Source: Gavia stellata (Eukaryota; Chordata; Aves; Gaviiformes; Gaviidae). Taken from it: a DNA stretch of 64,000 bases. The stretch covers positions 20,302,880 to 20,366,879 of the forward strand of contig NC_082603.1 of NCBI RefSeq assembly GCF_030936135.1. The letters are read 5' to 3'. Below are positions 1-11,614 of the stretch, in pieces. The position numbers and the translations under genes were made by a program. Under the pieces are notes generated by a model. The model had not been told where the DNA came from. It did no database searches and saw only the letters and a list, made by a program, of their open reading frames with translations. Numbering within the stretch: position 1 is the first letter of the stretch; every line of letters starts with the position of its first letter.

Positions 1-8
1 CTCAACAG

Positions 9-1613
9 ACATAAGGCTTTTGCTGTATCAAGAAATATAGGAGAACTAGGTGTTGAAAAGAGGACCTCAATTCTCCCAGGAGATGCTTCATCAAATATTG
101 TGGAAGAACCTTTCAAACCATCAGAGAGAGCTTCCAGTGAAGGTTTCACAATGGTAACCTGTTCCTTTTTGCTTATATAGTAATATTTACCCTCTCTGTG
201 ATGCATGTCTGCAGTTTTACTCTTGCCTATGATATGCTCGCAGTGGTATTCATATACTCATCTCCAATGCAGCAAGGAGCTGACAGCACGCCAAGGAAAC
301 ATGCCCATAGCTCTCAAGAGGATCTTCGCCACGGCACAGGAAGAAAAACTCATAAACAAGACATTTGCATCAAACTGCATCATCTTGGTTGTCAGCTCTG
401 CTTTTCCAGAAGGTCACGAGATGCCAGTTTCCTAAAAAATACATATTTGCACAGATTAATTGGAGAACATGAAGCTAAAATAGTCTTGATGCCAGGTACA
501 ATATTGAGCACAAGCCTTGTTGTCTTAGGTTTGTTGGTGCTATTTGAAGCAGTATAACCTTCTAATGCGTGCAATTGGTGTGTAGTTCAAACAGATACTG
601 ATATTGACAAAATTCAGCTGGAGATTCAGGCAGGATCCAGAGCAGCTTCCAAAATAATTCATGTGGTAAACTCGGAGTCTGAGGAAGAGGATGAGTCATC
701 TCCGTATGAGGACATTCAAGCTAAACTGAAGAAGATTCTAGGCATCGACAATGTGTTCAAGGTGAGAGACTTTGAGGAAGGGAGGGGGGAATATTTTCCC
801 ATAAATGAAGCCAAGGGTTTGAAGTTCAGTGTGGAAAGCTGGCATGGGAAAGCAAGGATGGGGCTGGTTTGAAAGGTGCCAGTGCCAGGCCTGTCAGCCA
901 GTGCCACATCTGGAGGGATTGATCCTACGGGGTGTGTCCAGCTGGGGCTGCTCCTCCATGCAGGGGTAGATTTCAGCTGGGCGGAGTGGATCTAAGGGAG
1001 GTCTGCAGCTTCCGCAGTGAGCGAGGCAGGGAAGTTGTATTTCCTTGAAAGGCTGATGTGAGCAGCTTGTCTGACACCCAGAGAAGTTTTACTTTGTAAA
1101 TACAGAACCAGATGGATCCCCTCTCTTGCACTTTCCTTTGAACTGTTTTTGCAGGTTGCAAATAAAACACGACACCGGAAGAAGCAACCATCTAAGAAAG
1201 GAAACACTATGCTAACAGAGCTTGGAACAGACCCCAATGCAAAAAATCCCTCCAGCTCATCTTCTGCCTCCTCAACTGTCTCCTCTTCTTCTTCGTCATC
1301 TGCTGCTTCTCCTGATCGTAAAAAAGCCGTGGATGAAGATGAGAATGATCAAGTAAAGCAAGCGAGAAACAAAAATACAAGCAGCAGGAGCAGCAGCAGG
1401 AGCAGTAGCAGGAGCAGTAGCAGGAGTAGCAGCAGCAGTAGCAGGAGTAGCAGCAGCAGTAGCAGGAGCAGTAGCAGTAGCAGCAGCAGCAGCAAGAGCA
1501 GCAGCAGCAGCAAAAGTAGCAGTAGTAGTAGTAGGAGCAGCAGCAGCAGCAGCAGGAAGTCATTGAGGCACCGTAGCCATGGGCATCACTCAAGATATCT
1601 GAATGGCAGCAGT

Positions 1614-1645
<32 letters not shown>

Positions 1646-4600
1646 GTCATTGAGCCACCATAGCCATGGGCATCATTCAGGACATCTGCAGGGTAGCAGC
1701 AGCAGCAGCAGCAGCAGCAGCAGATATTCCAAAATATGGGTAACTTTTTCAGTAAATTGACTGATGCTGCTAATGTTCGTGAATCACATTCCTGATGACA
1801 GCTGGCTTTGCATCATAAATCAGGAAATTGAGTTGACACAGTAAATTTTAGCAACATAAAATTCCAAAATTTATTCTGCAGATGCACCTGCAATCATTGG
1901 CTCAGATGTCTACTTCAAAGCATCTCAAAAGTTTCCACAAGTTTGTTGAAACTTTTGTTATACACAGGGAACAATTTTTTGCCAATTTACTACATTCCGT
2001 CAACATACATTGCATGTTTCTGTCTTAATTTTGTGGTAGGAACATTAATACTTTATATAAACTATTTTAAGTCTTGCATTATATGCTTGTGACTAAGCAT
2101 ACTGAACTACGTATAAATGATAATTCGTAAAACCCTTGCTTAATTCCCAGTGCTCAGATTTCAGTGTAATTGCAGCATTTCTTTTCTTCTGAGACTTTTC
2201 ATCTTCTTGTTTTTATCATTTTTCAAAGGGAGATCATGAGATTTATCAGTATCGCTTTAGATCAGCGCATAAACAAGAGGTGAGTTTTTCTTTCCTCAGT
2301 AAATTAAGTATGGAATCTGTCATGAGTCAAATGGAAACCTTAGAGGCAACTTGTTGTCTTTGTTGAGGAAAATTACAGTAATGATGACATTTAGAACACC
2401 ATATCGGTTCTTCTGAGATGTGTAAAGACAGAGACCTATGCTCTCTCTTGCATTGTGGACATGATGCCATTTGGGACTCTGCAAAGTAGATGCAAAGCTC
2501 TACCAAAGCAGTACAAGGGACTGGGGACACACACTTTGGAGGAACAAAGGTCCTACCATCAAGAGCTTGGGTCATTTGACTGGCTTTGATCGCTTGGTTT
2601 CTTGGGTTGGAACAACTGTTGATACACACCGGGATAGCAATGTTGACAAACGTGGGAGGACACCTTCATTTGTGGTAATTTAGGTCAGCAGAGATTCTTA
2701 TTAGGGCATGAGCCAGCCAGGAGCAGTGTACTTGATATTAGTGTTCCTCAAAAAGTAAAAAGTTCAGCTGTGTGTGTCCATTCAGTTGATCCTTTCCATT
2801 CAGTTGGTCTGTTCAGTGTGTCCTCCAGTTGATCAGGCCCTTCCAGAAGTAAAAGGAATCAGTTCTGGTCTTTCATATTCAATCAAGAGGCTGGTTCAAT
2901 TTGACTTGCTCTTGTCCGTTGTTCTTTCACACAGGGAATTCTCATCTAGACATGTTCTTTATTTGTTTCTTCTGAGGGGTCAGATATATTTGGGTAAATA
3001 AGATTTTTCAGAGCTAGATCACATGTACTAAGCAGGACAAAGCATATTGCAAGTCACTGAGCTGCTCAGGGTTGGAATGCAAGTTTACCAACACCAAATG
3101 CCATGACAGAGAGTATTCTGGAGCACTGCCTAGTACAATTTCTCGAAGCATGCTTTTAAGTTACCCTCTTGAGCATGATGTGTTTTCTTCTTGCAGTTCC
3201 CAAAAAGGAAACTCCCGGATGACCGACTTAGCAGCACGTACTCCTCTACCAGATCCAGTCATGCCTCATCTCGAGCTGCTTCCCGGGTTAGTTGCATCAT
3301 TTTTAGGGGTTTTTGACAGCTTGGAAGAATGGCAGAGTGGCCGTGGACTTGCAGTAATTGTACAGCTAGGATAATGGGAAGAGAGAAATACCAACCTGTC
3401 AAGTCTCAGGTATCATTCAACAGTGATAAACACACCATAGTTCTCCCACACACTTTCCTCTGCAGTGAGGTAAGGATCCTTCTTTCTTGTACCACGACCC
3501 TTCCCTCATGGCAATCCCACCCAACAGATGCCTGCAGAGACTGATCTTGTGACCTCTGCAACCAGGAGGGAAGTTGCGGTGCTGCAGTGCCAGTGCAAGG
3601 ACATTGGCGGTGGAGGCCGAGGCTAAGAGGAGCCTCAGCAGAAGGCATGCTCCAGAGGGGACGTGTAGCGCTTGGCTCCTCACCACAACCCAGTCTGATG
3701 TGTGCAGGCTTGCTCTCTGGGGCAAGAGATGAAGTGAAGTCTAATGATGAAGTGAAGGAATTGCAGGTCATAGCGTGCTTAAGGCCCTGCTGTCAAGGGG
3801 GGAGGTTCTTGATGTTGAAGACAATGTTCTGGATGATATTTTGTGCTAGGGTGCCGTTCAAGCACAAAACCTGCCTGCCTCACAGAGCTCACAGCTGAAG
3901 TGTGAGCTGAAAGCCAACAGACCAACCAGACAGATAAACAGGAGGACACTAGCTGGGGGATGTTCTTGTTGTGAGAATGAGTGATGAGTACAACTGACAG
4001 CTGATGTTGTTAGTGAAATTGAACCACTTTCTTTCATTCACAGGCAAATATATGGGTATTAACAATGAAGCCCAAATCATATAGTCATTACTGTATCCTA
4101 ATGATATTAATATTTCCACGGTATCAGCCATAGCTCAGCAAGTGGCACAAATTTTGGCTCATATCAAATACAGTGATAAAATCCATCTGTGCTTGCAGAG
4201 GCCCATGCACATTAAAGACATATGCATGAGAGTTTATAGGCATGTATATATGCGTGGTACATATGCTGGTATATGTTTGCAGTTCAGTTGCTTATTTTCC
4301 ATTTATCCATCTAGATCTTGCATCTAAAATGTTCCATGGTAACTCTTTTATAATGATATTCTTTGCATACTTTCTTCCCCTTCTTCTTAGCCTAAGTTTT
4401 TGGGAGATGTTAAAATACCAGTATTAGCTGTTTTTCTTCATGGCATTCATGAAGATAAGAAGATAGGAGGCCTCCAGCTCGTGGTATATGCTGATATTGA
4501 CTCCATCAGGCCCCGGATGCAGGTATTTGTGTCAAACCTCACGGATTCAGAGAAGTGGAAGCTCTGTGCTGATGCTTCAGTCCTCAATGCTCACAAGGCA

Positions 4601-7600
4601 GTGGTAAGGCTCAAAACCAGTTATTTACAGCTGTATGCACCACAGGAAAGCCATGTGCATTTAAAGATGGACCATTTCTCTCTCCATTATAGGCCTACCT
4701 GAAATGGGGCCGGAATTGCCAGGACTACAAGATTTCAACTGAGCTGGTAACTGGGCGGTTTGCTGCCCACCCTGCCATACAAGTGAAACTGGAGTGGCCT
4801 AAAGTTCCTTCAAGTGTCAGATCCATAGCAGAATGGTGAGGTTTTAGTCTTTAGTGACGCTCGTTCATATTATCGGTCAACTGGGAAAAATCAGTATCCA
4901 CCCAAGAGGTTCTAGTGATTAAAGTACCAGCTATTATTTTATTCTCTGATCTGTCTGAGTACTGCCTTCGGACATAAAAGCTGAGTGGGAGATCATAGCC
5001 ATCCTATCGTAATGTACAGTAATTCTTTATAGTGGGCATAATTACTGAAAACCGAGGAACAGATCCTTCCTTTCACTGAACACTTGATCAGTAAAGCAGA
5101 GAGTGGTCATGGGGACCTAACCAGTGATCCTGAAGACTCTGTATTTCGCATAGAGGTGAGACAGCCTGGTTGGGGTGTGTGCTGCTTTTTGTTTCTCTGT
5201 TTCACCAGATCTTTCTGATTTGAATTTTTTAAGGTTTTACAAGTTTGTCCCTGGGGCTGCATTTATGCTGGGGTTCTCTGAAAAAACGGACAAGAATCCT
5301 TCCCGCCAAGCCAGGGTGATTGTGGCTCTAACTTCTCCAAGGACATGTGATGTTGTTATCAAGCTTCCAGATGTAATTATGAAATATTATTATCTCTCTC
5401 CTATTTTTCCCTAGTAGAAAAGTGAGGCTGTTGCATTTTAATGAAAAAAAGCTGATCTCAGCTGTTTGCTGTGAATACCTGGTGCAAGCGTATTTTGAAT
5501 GTGTTTTTGAATTCCTTTTCAGATGATCCTCTATGAAAAAGCCATGAGGCTTCCCCTGTCACTCCCTGTAGGTCCAAGGATACCAGCTTCAGAGCTGAAG
5601 CCTCCCATCTGGAATGTCTTTGCTGAAGCCCCCTCTGCGGTGCTCGAGAATTTGAAAGGTCAGGGTTTAATTGGGTTCAGAAGCACCACATCCTCAGTCT
5701 CCCGAATTACTTCAGCACCTTCTGAATTTTTCTGGGATTATTTGTCTCCAGTTAATTAGAAAATGTGCTGTAGTAATGCAAGGACGGTTCAACTGGGAGA
5801 GAATATTGTGCATATAGTACAGAAATCATCAGCATTTCAGGGATCAAGATACCAATTATGTGAATTGATAACATTTAAACTTTCTGGCAATTATTTTTTG
5901 TTAGATAGAGGAGTATATTTTTCATGCTTTTTTTAGAATTTATGAGTGCTTAGTAGCCAAATGCACCTATAATCCATACAAAAATATCACATAGTGGAAA
6001 AAAATATAAAGCTAAAATTATATCGCACTAAAAATAAAATCTGCCATTTAATTACTTTCTTTTATGGAAAAGCAAATACTCACTGTCATTTTATTTAACC
6101 AGCTCGCTGCTCAGTTTCCCACAACAAGATCACAACCTTCAATGAAGTTCAGTTTAACTACACAATGCCAGCAAACTGCTACCACATCTTGGCTCAGGAT
6201 TGCAGCTCTGACCTTAAGTTCCTGGTGATGATGAGGAATGCTGACGAAGCTATGAACCTGAAAGCAATCAACATCAAGCTTGGCAGTCAGTAAGTAACTC
6301 CTGCCAGATGCGGGGAGCATGAGAGACTACGTTGTCCACATTTAACATGAGAGGAGCTTAGATCTGAGCTTTACTGCAATGGTTAGCAGCCCATGGGATT
6401 TCAGCATTTCCCTTATTTATTTCCCATGTATATTGAATGTGATGCTGATGATGTTATGTTGCATCTTAGGTGGCAAGAATACCCCTGATGTAATTTAAGT
6501 AGTTGAAATGAGCTTATGCTGTGACCGGTGATATTTAGCCAGCAGGAAAATGCATTTGTCACTGTATGTGTGTGAATGTGATACAACCAGCGTATGAACG
6601 CTCTTCTCCTTATCAGTGAAATTGAAATGCATCCTGAGAACGGACAGGTGAAACTGCTGGTAGATGGCGTTGAGAGCCCCACGACAAATGTTTCATACAT
6701 ATCTGCTGGTAAGTGATGCAGCATCTGCTTTGTTTCATTTTCATGTATGCATTAAGAGAAAGAAATAAAAAGAAGACAAAAAAAATATCAGAAAGATTCC
6801 ACCAGTTTGTGTTCAATAAGCATTTCTATCTTCGGTTGAAAGGATAATATTTAAGAACATGCGTTTTACTCACTTGCATAGGAACATTTAGAAAGACTGA
6901 TTAGAGCGTGAAGCTCTTGAAGTGGCCAAACTAAGCAAGATATAACTAACATGGACATCCCTCCTTTTCATACATTACTGCAGCTCTTGCTGGAGTTCCA
7001 AATTTGAGAAGTGTTTTGGTTATATTATAAAATTTTACCTGATTAAAACTTTCTGTAGTAGAGCTTTTCTAAAATTCACCACACTTGAATATCAATGTTT
7101 TTCCTAACTTGATTTGTAGGCATAAATGTGGCTAGCATTCTGAAATCTGCTAGGAATAGATATGGAGAACTGGTAAATAGCCTGCTTGCTTCTCTCAAAG
7201 CAGGAATAGTTTTTTTCTGTGAAAGGACACAGGAGGACTTTGCTTCATTCTGTGCTATGCAGTCAGGGGCTATAAACAATGTAGGAGTTTCCTGACTGTA
7301 GAGCTGTAGTATACAAATCAGGCTAAGTCTTGCTGAAATTGGGTTAGCATCTGCCAGTGCTGAGCTCTGTCCCATATCACTTCTTCCCAACAGAAGTGAT
7401 AATTGTGCTAGAAAGTGCTCCAGTGACAGTCACAGTGTTCTTTGTATTTCCTTACTCCATTATAGTGTAGTCAGGGCTTTGTATAGCTGCACAACTATAC
7501 AGATATTATAGACAGCTCTGTAATAATTTCGATAAAAAAATATGACTATATTAATAACCCAAAGAAAAATAACCCAGAGAAAAATGAATAAATCTGTGAT

Positions 7601-10600
7601 CATTCAAATTGTTTTCCAACTTTTTACAAACACCTATTTTCTATACATACACATTTCTACACTGTTTTGCTGTATGTTTTGTTTCTTGAATAGAAAAATT
7701 GAGGAATTTCAAGGAAAAGAACATCTTAGAAATATGACAGTTGCTCTTTTCTTTCTTAAAAAAGCTAGGTTGTCTCTGTTTTGGTTTTGCTTTGTTTTAT
7801 TTTGCTTTCTTCTAGGTGCTTCTCTGTGGATTCACAGTGAAAAGCAAGGGCGTGTACTTGTTGCCCCAGCCTATGGCATTGATAAACTGTACTTTGATGG
7901 ATACACATTCAGGGTATCGTCCTTCCTTTTCATAAGCTTGAGTGTTGAAAAATTCCCATAGGATTCCCTTAAATCTGTATGCATGAGTGCAAGAATATAC
8001 AGTGGCAAAGCCAAATGTGTGCAGGGCCCAAAAAACCCAAAAGGGAAGATGACACTACAGGATTGCACAGTCCTGCTCTTTATTTCTGAGCAGGAGAAGT
8101 GAGAATCTTTCTCTGACAAAAATACCTTATTGCAGTAGAGGTGTGTGCTGGGAAATGGGCCTGCGAGCGTACACACACTGAGCCAGCAGTGTATTTGCAA
8201 GAAAAATGAGTTTTCAGCTCCTGTCCACTGTTCTTACAGCTGTATAATTCTTCAAATCAGAAAAAATGCAGCCAGTCTTTTAAGATGAATGAATGCTTTA
8301 AAGGCTGCACTAAAAATAATGTGAAATGGGAATGTAAGAAATCAGTAAACCATACTGTATCTATCACCTATACTATGAAAACATCCATCAGAAAAAAGCC
8401 TCAGCATGTTAATAGTCTAGACTATTAATAACTTAACATACTAGACTGGCACAGTAGGTTTTAAAGGCTGTAACAGTTAAAGACGCTGCAGCACCACAGG
8501 AGTCTGGCATCTGACTGTCAGACCCTTTTGAATTCTTACCAACGAGATTTTAAACATTTGTGCATTAGCTTATACTGCAAAGGACCTGCATAGCAAAAAT
8601 CTGCTCCATAGGTATTACTTTTTTTTAACTTGAAACGGTTTTGACTTTTTTTCTCAAAGATTCAAGTTGCTTTATGGATGGCAGGGAAAATGTGTGGAAT
8701 ATGTGGAAAATATGATGCAGAATGCGAACAGGAATATCGGATGCCCAATGGATATCTAGCTAAAGATGCAGTGAGCTTTGGGCATTCTTGGATTTTGGAA
8801 GAAAAGCCTTGTAGAGGAGGTATGCAAGCTCTAATAAATTTTATATAATATTACTGCAGTTATTTAGAAAATGTAGAATCTGTTCAGAAAATTTAAAATC
8901 TGTAAGCATTTTGGAAACAAAAAGCATTTAAAAAGGATTCATTATTGAGTTATATATTAAGTATTAAAATTACTTGCCAGTTTAGAAAGAAATAAGAAAT
9001 CACAAGTTAAACAAGCAAGCCAAAATACACAAGTCAGTCAAAGTTAAATAACCAAGCTGAAACAAAATCTTTGTTTCAGTTTTGAAGTGTTTTAGAAGAT
9101 CAGAAAAAAATGGAAGAGGATAAATTCACATGGAATGCTTTGATATAAGCACAACAGCATTTTCCAGACATCAATTTCCAGCATTTGATCCATCAAAAAA
9201 TCAGATGGGGATTAGTAATTATTACCATGGCTGTCCACCTGATTTTTGAACCAGTGCAACCTGTCAAGCAAAGCATTCAAGTGCATGAGCATTTCCAGGG
9301 ACTTAATTACACGGTTGAAATAAAAAAAGCTGTATTTTAAGTGTTTCAGTAGATTAGGATCTTATGGTGTGCTGGTGCTCTCAGCTGAGGTTATGATGCA
9401 ACAGCATACCACAGTGCTGTGAGGTGAACAGGCACGTTGCCTTTGTCAGAAGACTTGTCCTGGTGGGAAGAACTTCCTTGGTGCCTGGAGATGACTTCTA
9501 CGTGTTTAACTGTGCATTAACTGTTATTCTTCTACGTCTTTGGCAAGAATACTGGGCATCAAACTTGCTTTAGATGGATATGGAGTCCACATGCATGTAC
9601 ACAGTAATATTCCCATGGTCAGTAGTGACCACATACTGCGTTTCCATTTAACACATGATTAAAATGGCTGGAATTTTGGACAATACAGCTTATAGTCAGG
9701 AATAAATTGTGGTCCATTTAGCTTTTCACACACTTGTAACTGCTTGTCCTGGGAGCCCAAAATGGGATCAATAGTACTGGCTGGCAGGCAGCAATGACTT
9801 CTGGTCTCTCTCTGCAGCAATTCTCTGTCTGAATGACAGTGGTAATACTGTAATTCTTCAGTGATTATTTTTATTTGGTCTTTATTTCCACTGGTGAATA
9901 TTCAACACTTCTGAGTGTGCTTCTGTAGCTATTCAGTAAGCCAGTTTACTTTGAAAAATGTTTATTAGAAAGTACATCAGACTATGTTTCTACCTGCTAA
10001 CCTAGAAATAAAGCAGTTGCATTTGAAATTAACTTTCCATAGCTCCGTATCTAATTAAGCTGATTTCAAAAGCTTATCACTCAGTGATGCTGCTTCACTT
10101 ATGATCAAAATATAGTTTTCATAGAGGAAAGTTGTTTGTGAATTGGTGGTGTTGGCAGACGGGTCCTTCTGGGGAGATGTGAAGATTTTGAATGTAAGCA
10201 CGTAAACTATCACCAATGATTGTGTTACAGCCTGCAAACTGCGACGCTCATTTGTGAAGCTTGAGAAGACAGTTCAGCTTGTGGGTGTAGAGTCCAAGTG
10301 TTATTCTACAGAGCCCGTGCTACGCTGTATGAAAGGATGCTCCGCCACCAAGACTACTCCAGTCACTGTTGGCTTCCACTGTCTCCCAGCTGGTAAGTCA
10401 AGAGAAACCCTTCTGACTAGGAGCTGCACAAAAGTCTAAATAGATTGTGCTTCGTTCCGCTTGGAATGTATGAATAATCCAACATATCCACAGGTAGGGA
10501 CGGACTTACTGCTATATTAGCTGAAGATCTTTCCCTGTTTTCATTGATGTGTAAAACTTTCTTTAGCAAGAGAGATGTTTCTTTGTTGTAATTCTACTGT

Positions 10601-11388
10601 GTTTTTCATTATACCAGCATTTAAAATCTAAACTGAACTCCCCTTCATGGTACTTTGAACTAACAGGGTAGGGACAGGGTAACAGCACAATCAATATTGT
10701 GATTCAGCTGAAAAACTGTGTATTGCAGCCTGTGAGGATTTAGCCACATCTGATCATGTGCAGCACCCTCAGATGGGGATCCCCGCCTTGTATATTTTTA
10801 TGTATCGCTGTCTTTGGGAGTGATCCTATTTCACTGAGCTGATTTAGGCAATAAAAGGGCACATGTGGGTGGGATTCATGCACACAGGTGCAGTGATATA
10901 GGAGGATGTCTTTTTTATAGGTATATTGTAGATTATACGAGATTAGAGTAGATAGATAAAGATTATATAGCTGATAGGTTCATGTCTGTTTTCCTAGTCT
11001 CTTTTTCCTTTAAGACCATAATATCCTTTCCTAAATGTATTATTAATAAAATTCTTACATGGAAGTAGTAGTTTTCAATGTAGAACTGGCTTATTAATTA
11101 AGTGGGTTTCCTGGAACATCTCTGTGTGACTTAGACAAATATAAATATGTAAACAAGCAAGGAGAAGCCAAGCCTAGTGTAATTAATGACTAGTGCATGG
11201 TAAATGCTGTACCTTGCAAAACTGCTTCTGAAGTATACTGTTTACTTGTCATTTCTTGTTCCCCACCAGATTCGGCTACCAGCCTGACGGACAAACAGAC
11301 GAAGTTCGACCAGAAGTCAGAAGATATGCAGGACACTGTCGATGCACACATAGCTTGTTCTTGTGAGAATGAAGACTGCAGTGCATGA
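9..11388 (+). CDS. VTG2: Vitellogenin-2 (VTG2-type), 3' half, exons 20-35
   Basis: Egg-yolk precursor, expected to be made in oestrogen-stimulated liver, secreted, and taken up by the oocyte. Sixteen coding exons are visible: 9-153, 273-495, 586-761, 1155-1739, 2229-2279, 3197-3286, 4391-4603, 4693-4835, 5234-5372, 5523-5658, 6103-6289, 6617-6708, 7816-7913, 8660-8819, 10231-10392, 11270-11388 (stop 11386-11388). All junctions are GT-AG and phases agree, giving 905 residues without an internal stop. Order: end of lipovitellin 1 (exons 20-22), polyserine phosvitin (exon 23), lipovitellin 2, then a von Willebrand D domain with CGICGKYD. The first exon is called exon 20 because its length (145) and phase equal exon 20 of the complete paralogue downstream. 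The reading closely resembles chicken VTG2 as I know it. The gene is truncated only by the window edge; exons 1-19 and the promoter lie to the left. The largest intron here (8820-10230) holds nothing I recognise. Confidence 0.95.
1155..1739 (+). CDS. VTG2: VTG2 exon 23: phosvitin polyserine domain
   Basis: A 585-nt, 195-codon exon encoding the phosvitin core, the heavily phosphorylated metal-binding part of yolk protein. It opens [18 protein letters not shown] first serine block (about 1249-1311) uses TCN codons, then comes an acidic/basic linker ([20 protein letters not shown]), then a long block of serine runs broken by single R or K. Two histidine-rich repeats follow (HRSHGHHS near 1570-1592 and HHSHGHHS near 1657-1680), each followed by L-x-G and a further polyserine run. 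The second block is nearly all AGC/AGT, so the DNA is an interrupted AGC trinucleotide repeat, with pure runs near 1615-1644 and 1696-1721. It ends SKIW at a good donor (gtaact). Family role and phosphorylation are established knowledge; the composition is seen directly. Repeat length may be polymorphic or misassembled. Confidence 0.93.
2229..5658 (+). CDS. VTG2: VTG2 exons 24-29: phosvitin tail and lipovitellin 2
   Basis: Exons 24 (2229-2279, ending SAHKQE) and 25 (3197-3286, with FPKRKLPDD and scattered serines) form the tail of the phosvitin region. Exons 26-29 (4391-4603, 4693-4835, 5234-5372, 5523-5658) carry lipovitellin 2, recognised by [36 protein letters not shown] and [17 protein letters not shown]. 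In the family this fragment pairs with lipovitellin 1 to form the lipid cavity. Exons 26-29 have exactly the lengths of their VTG3 counterparts (213, 143, 139, 136). An N-glycosylation sequon NLT lies in exon 26. Confidence 0.93.
6103..11388 (+). CDS. VTG2: VTG2 exons 30-35: von Willebrand D / YGP40-like C-terminus
   Basis: Six exons (6103-6289, 6617-6708, 7816-7913, 8660-8819, 10231-10392, 11270-11388) encode the cysteine-rich C-terminal glycoprotein. The VWD signature is clear: a start at [15 protein letters not shown], then [16 protein letters not shown] and NAVSFG-like sequence ([12 protein letters not shown]). After it come [34 protein letters not shown] and a final [10 protein letters not shown]. 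In birds this part is released as YGP40 in yolk. Cysteine spacing matches VTG3, so the fold should be intact. Confidence 0.93.
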
Positions 11389-11586
11389 AGCTGTACATTG
11401 CAGCACAGGAGGAAACAGAAACACTTCAATGTTTTTATTATGTGGTGTAAGAAAACTCATCTTAAGGAATAATAGAGATACTAAATTAAGTGTTTAGGGA
11501 TGTGTGGAATCTTCCCAAGTAATTTAAACTATTAAACTTTATTATTGTAGAAACTGTTATGATTGCCCATAAATATCTGATTTCGT

Positions 11587-11592
11587 AATAAA
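11587..11592 (+). terminator. VTG2: VTG2 poly(A) signal AATAAA
   Basis: A canonical AATAAA stands about 200 nt after the VTG2 stop codon in AT-rich sequence. Cleavage would be expected near 11605-11615. This gives a short 3' UTR of a length normal for avian vitellogenins. Site use is inferred. Confidence 0.75.
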
Positions 11593-11614
11593 TCCACGCA
11601 TGGAAAAATTGATG

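Noticed and set aside
1207-1650. 147-codon open frame on the - strand, Cys/Tyr-rich, opposite the VTG2 phosvitin exon
   Set aside because: It is the complement of the AGC/AGT serine repeat, which reads as repeated Cys/Tyr codons in one antisense frame. It has no start context, splice pattern or homology of its own.
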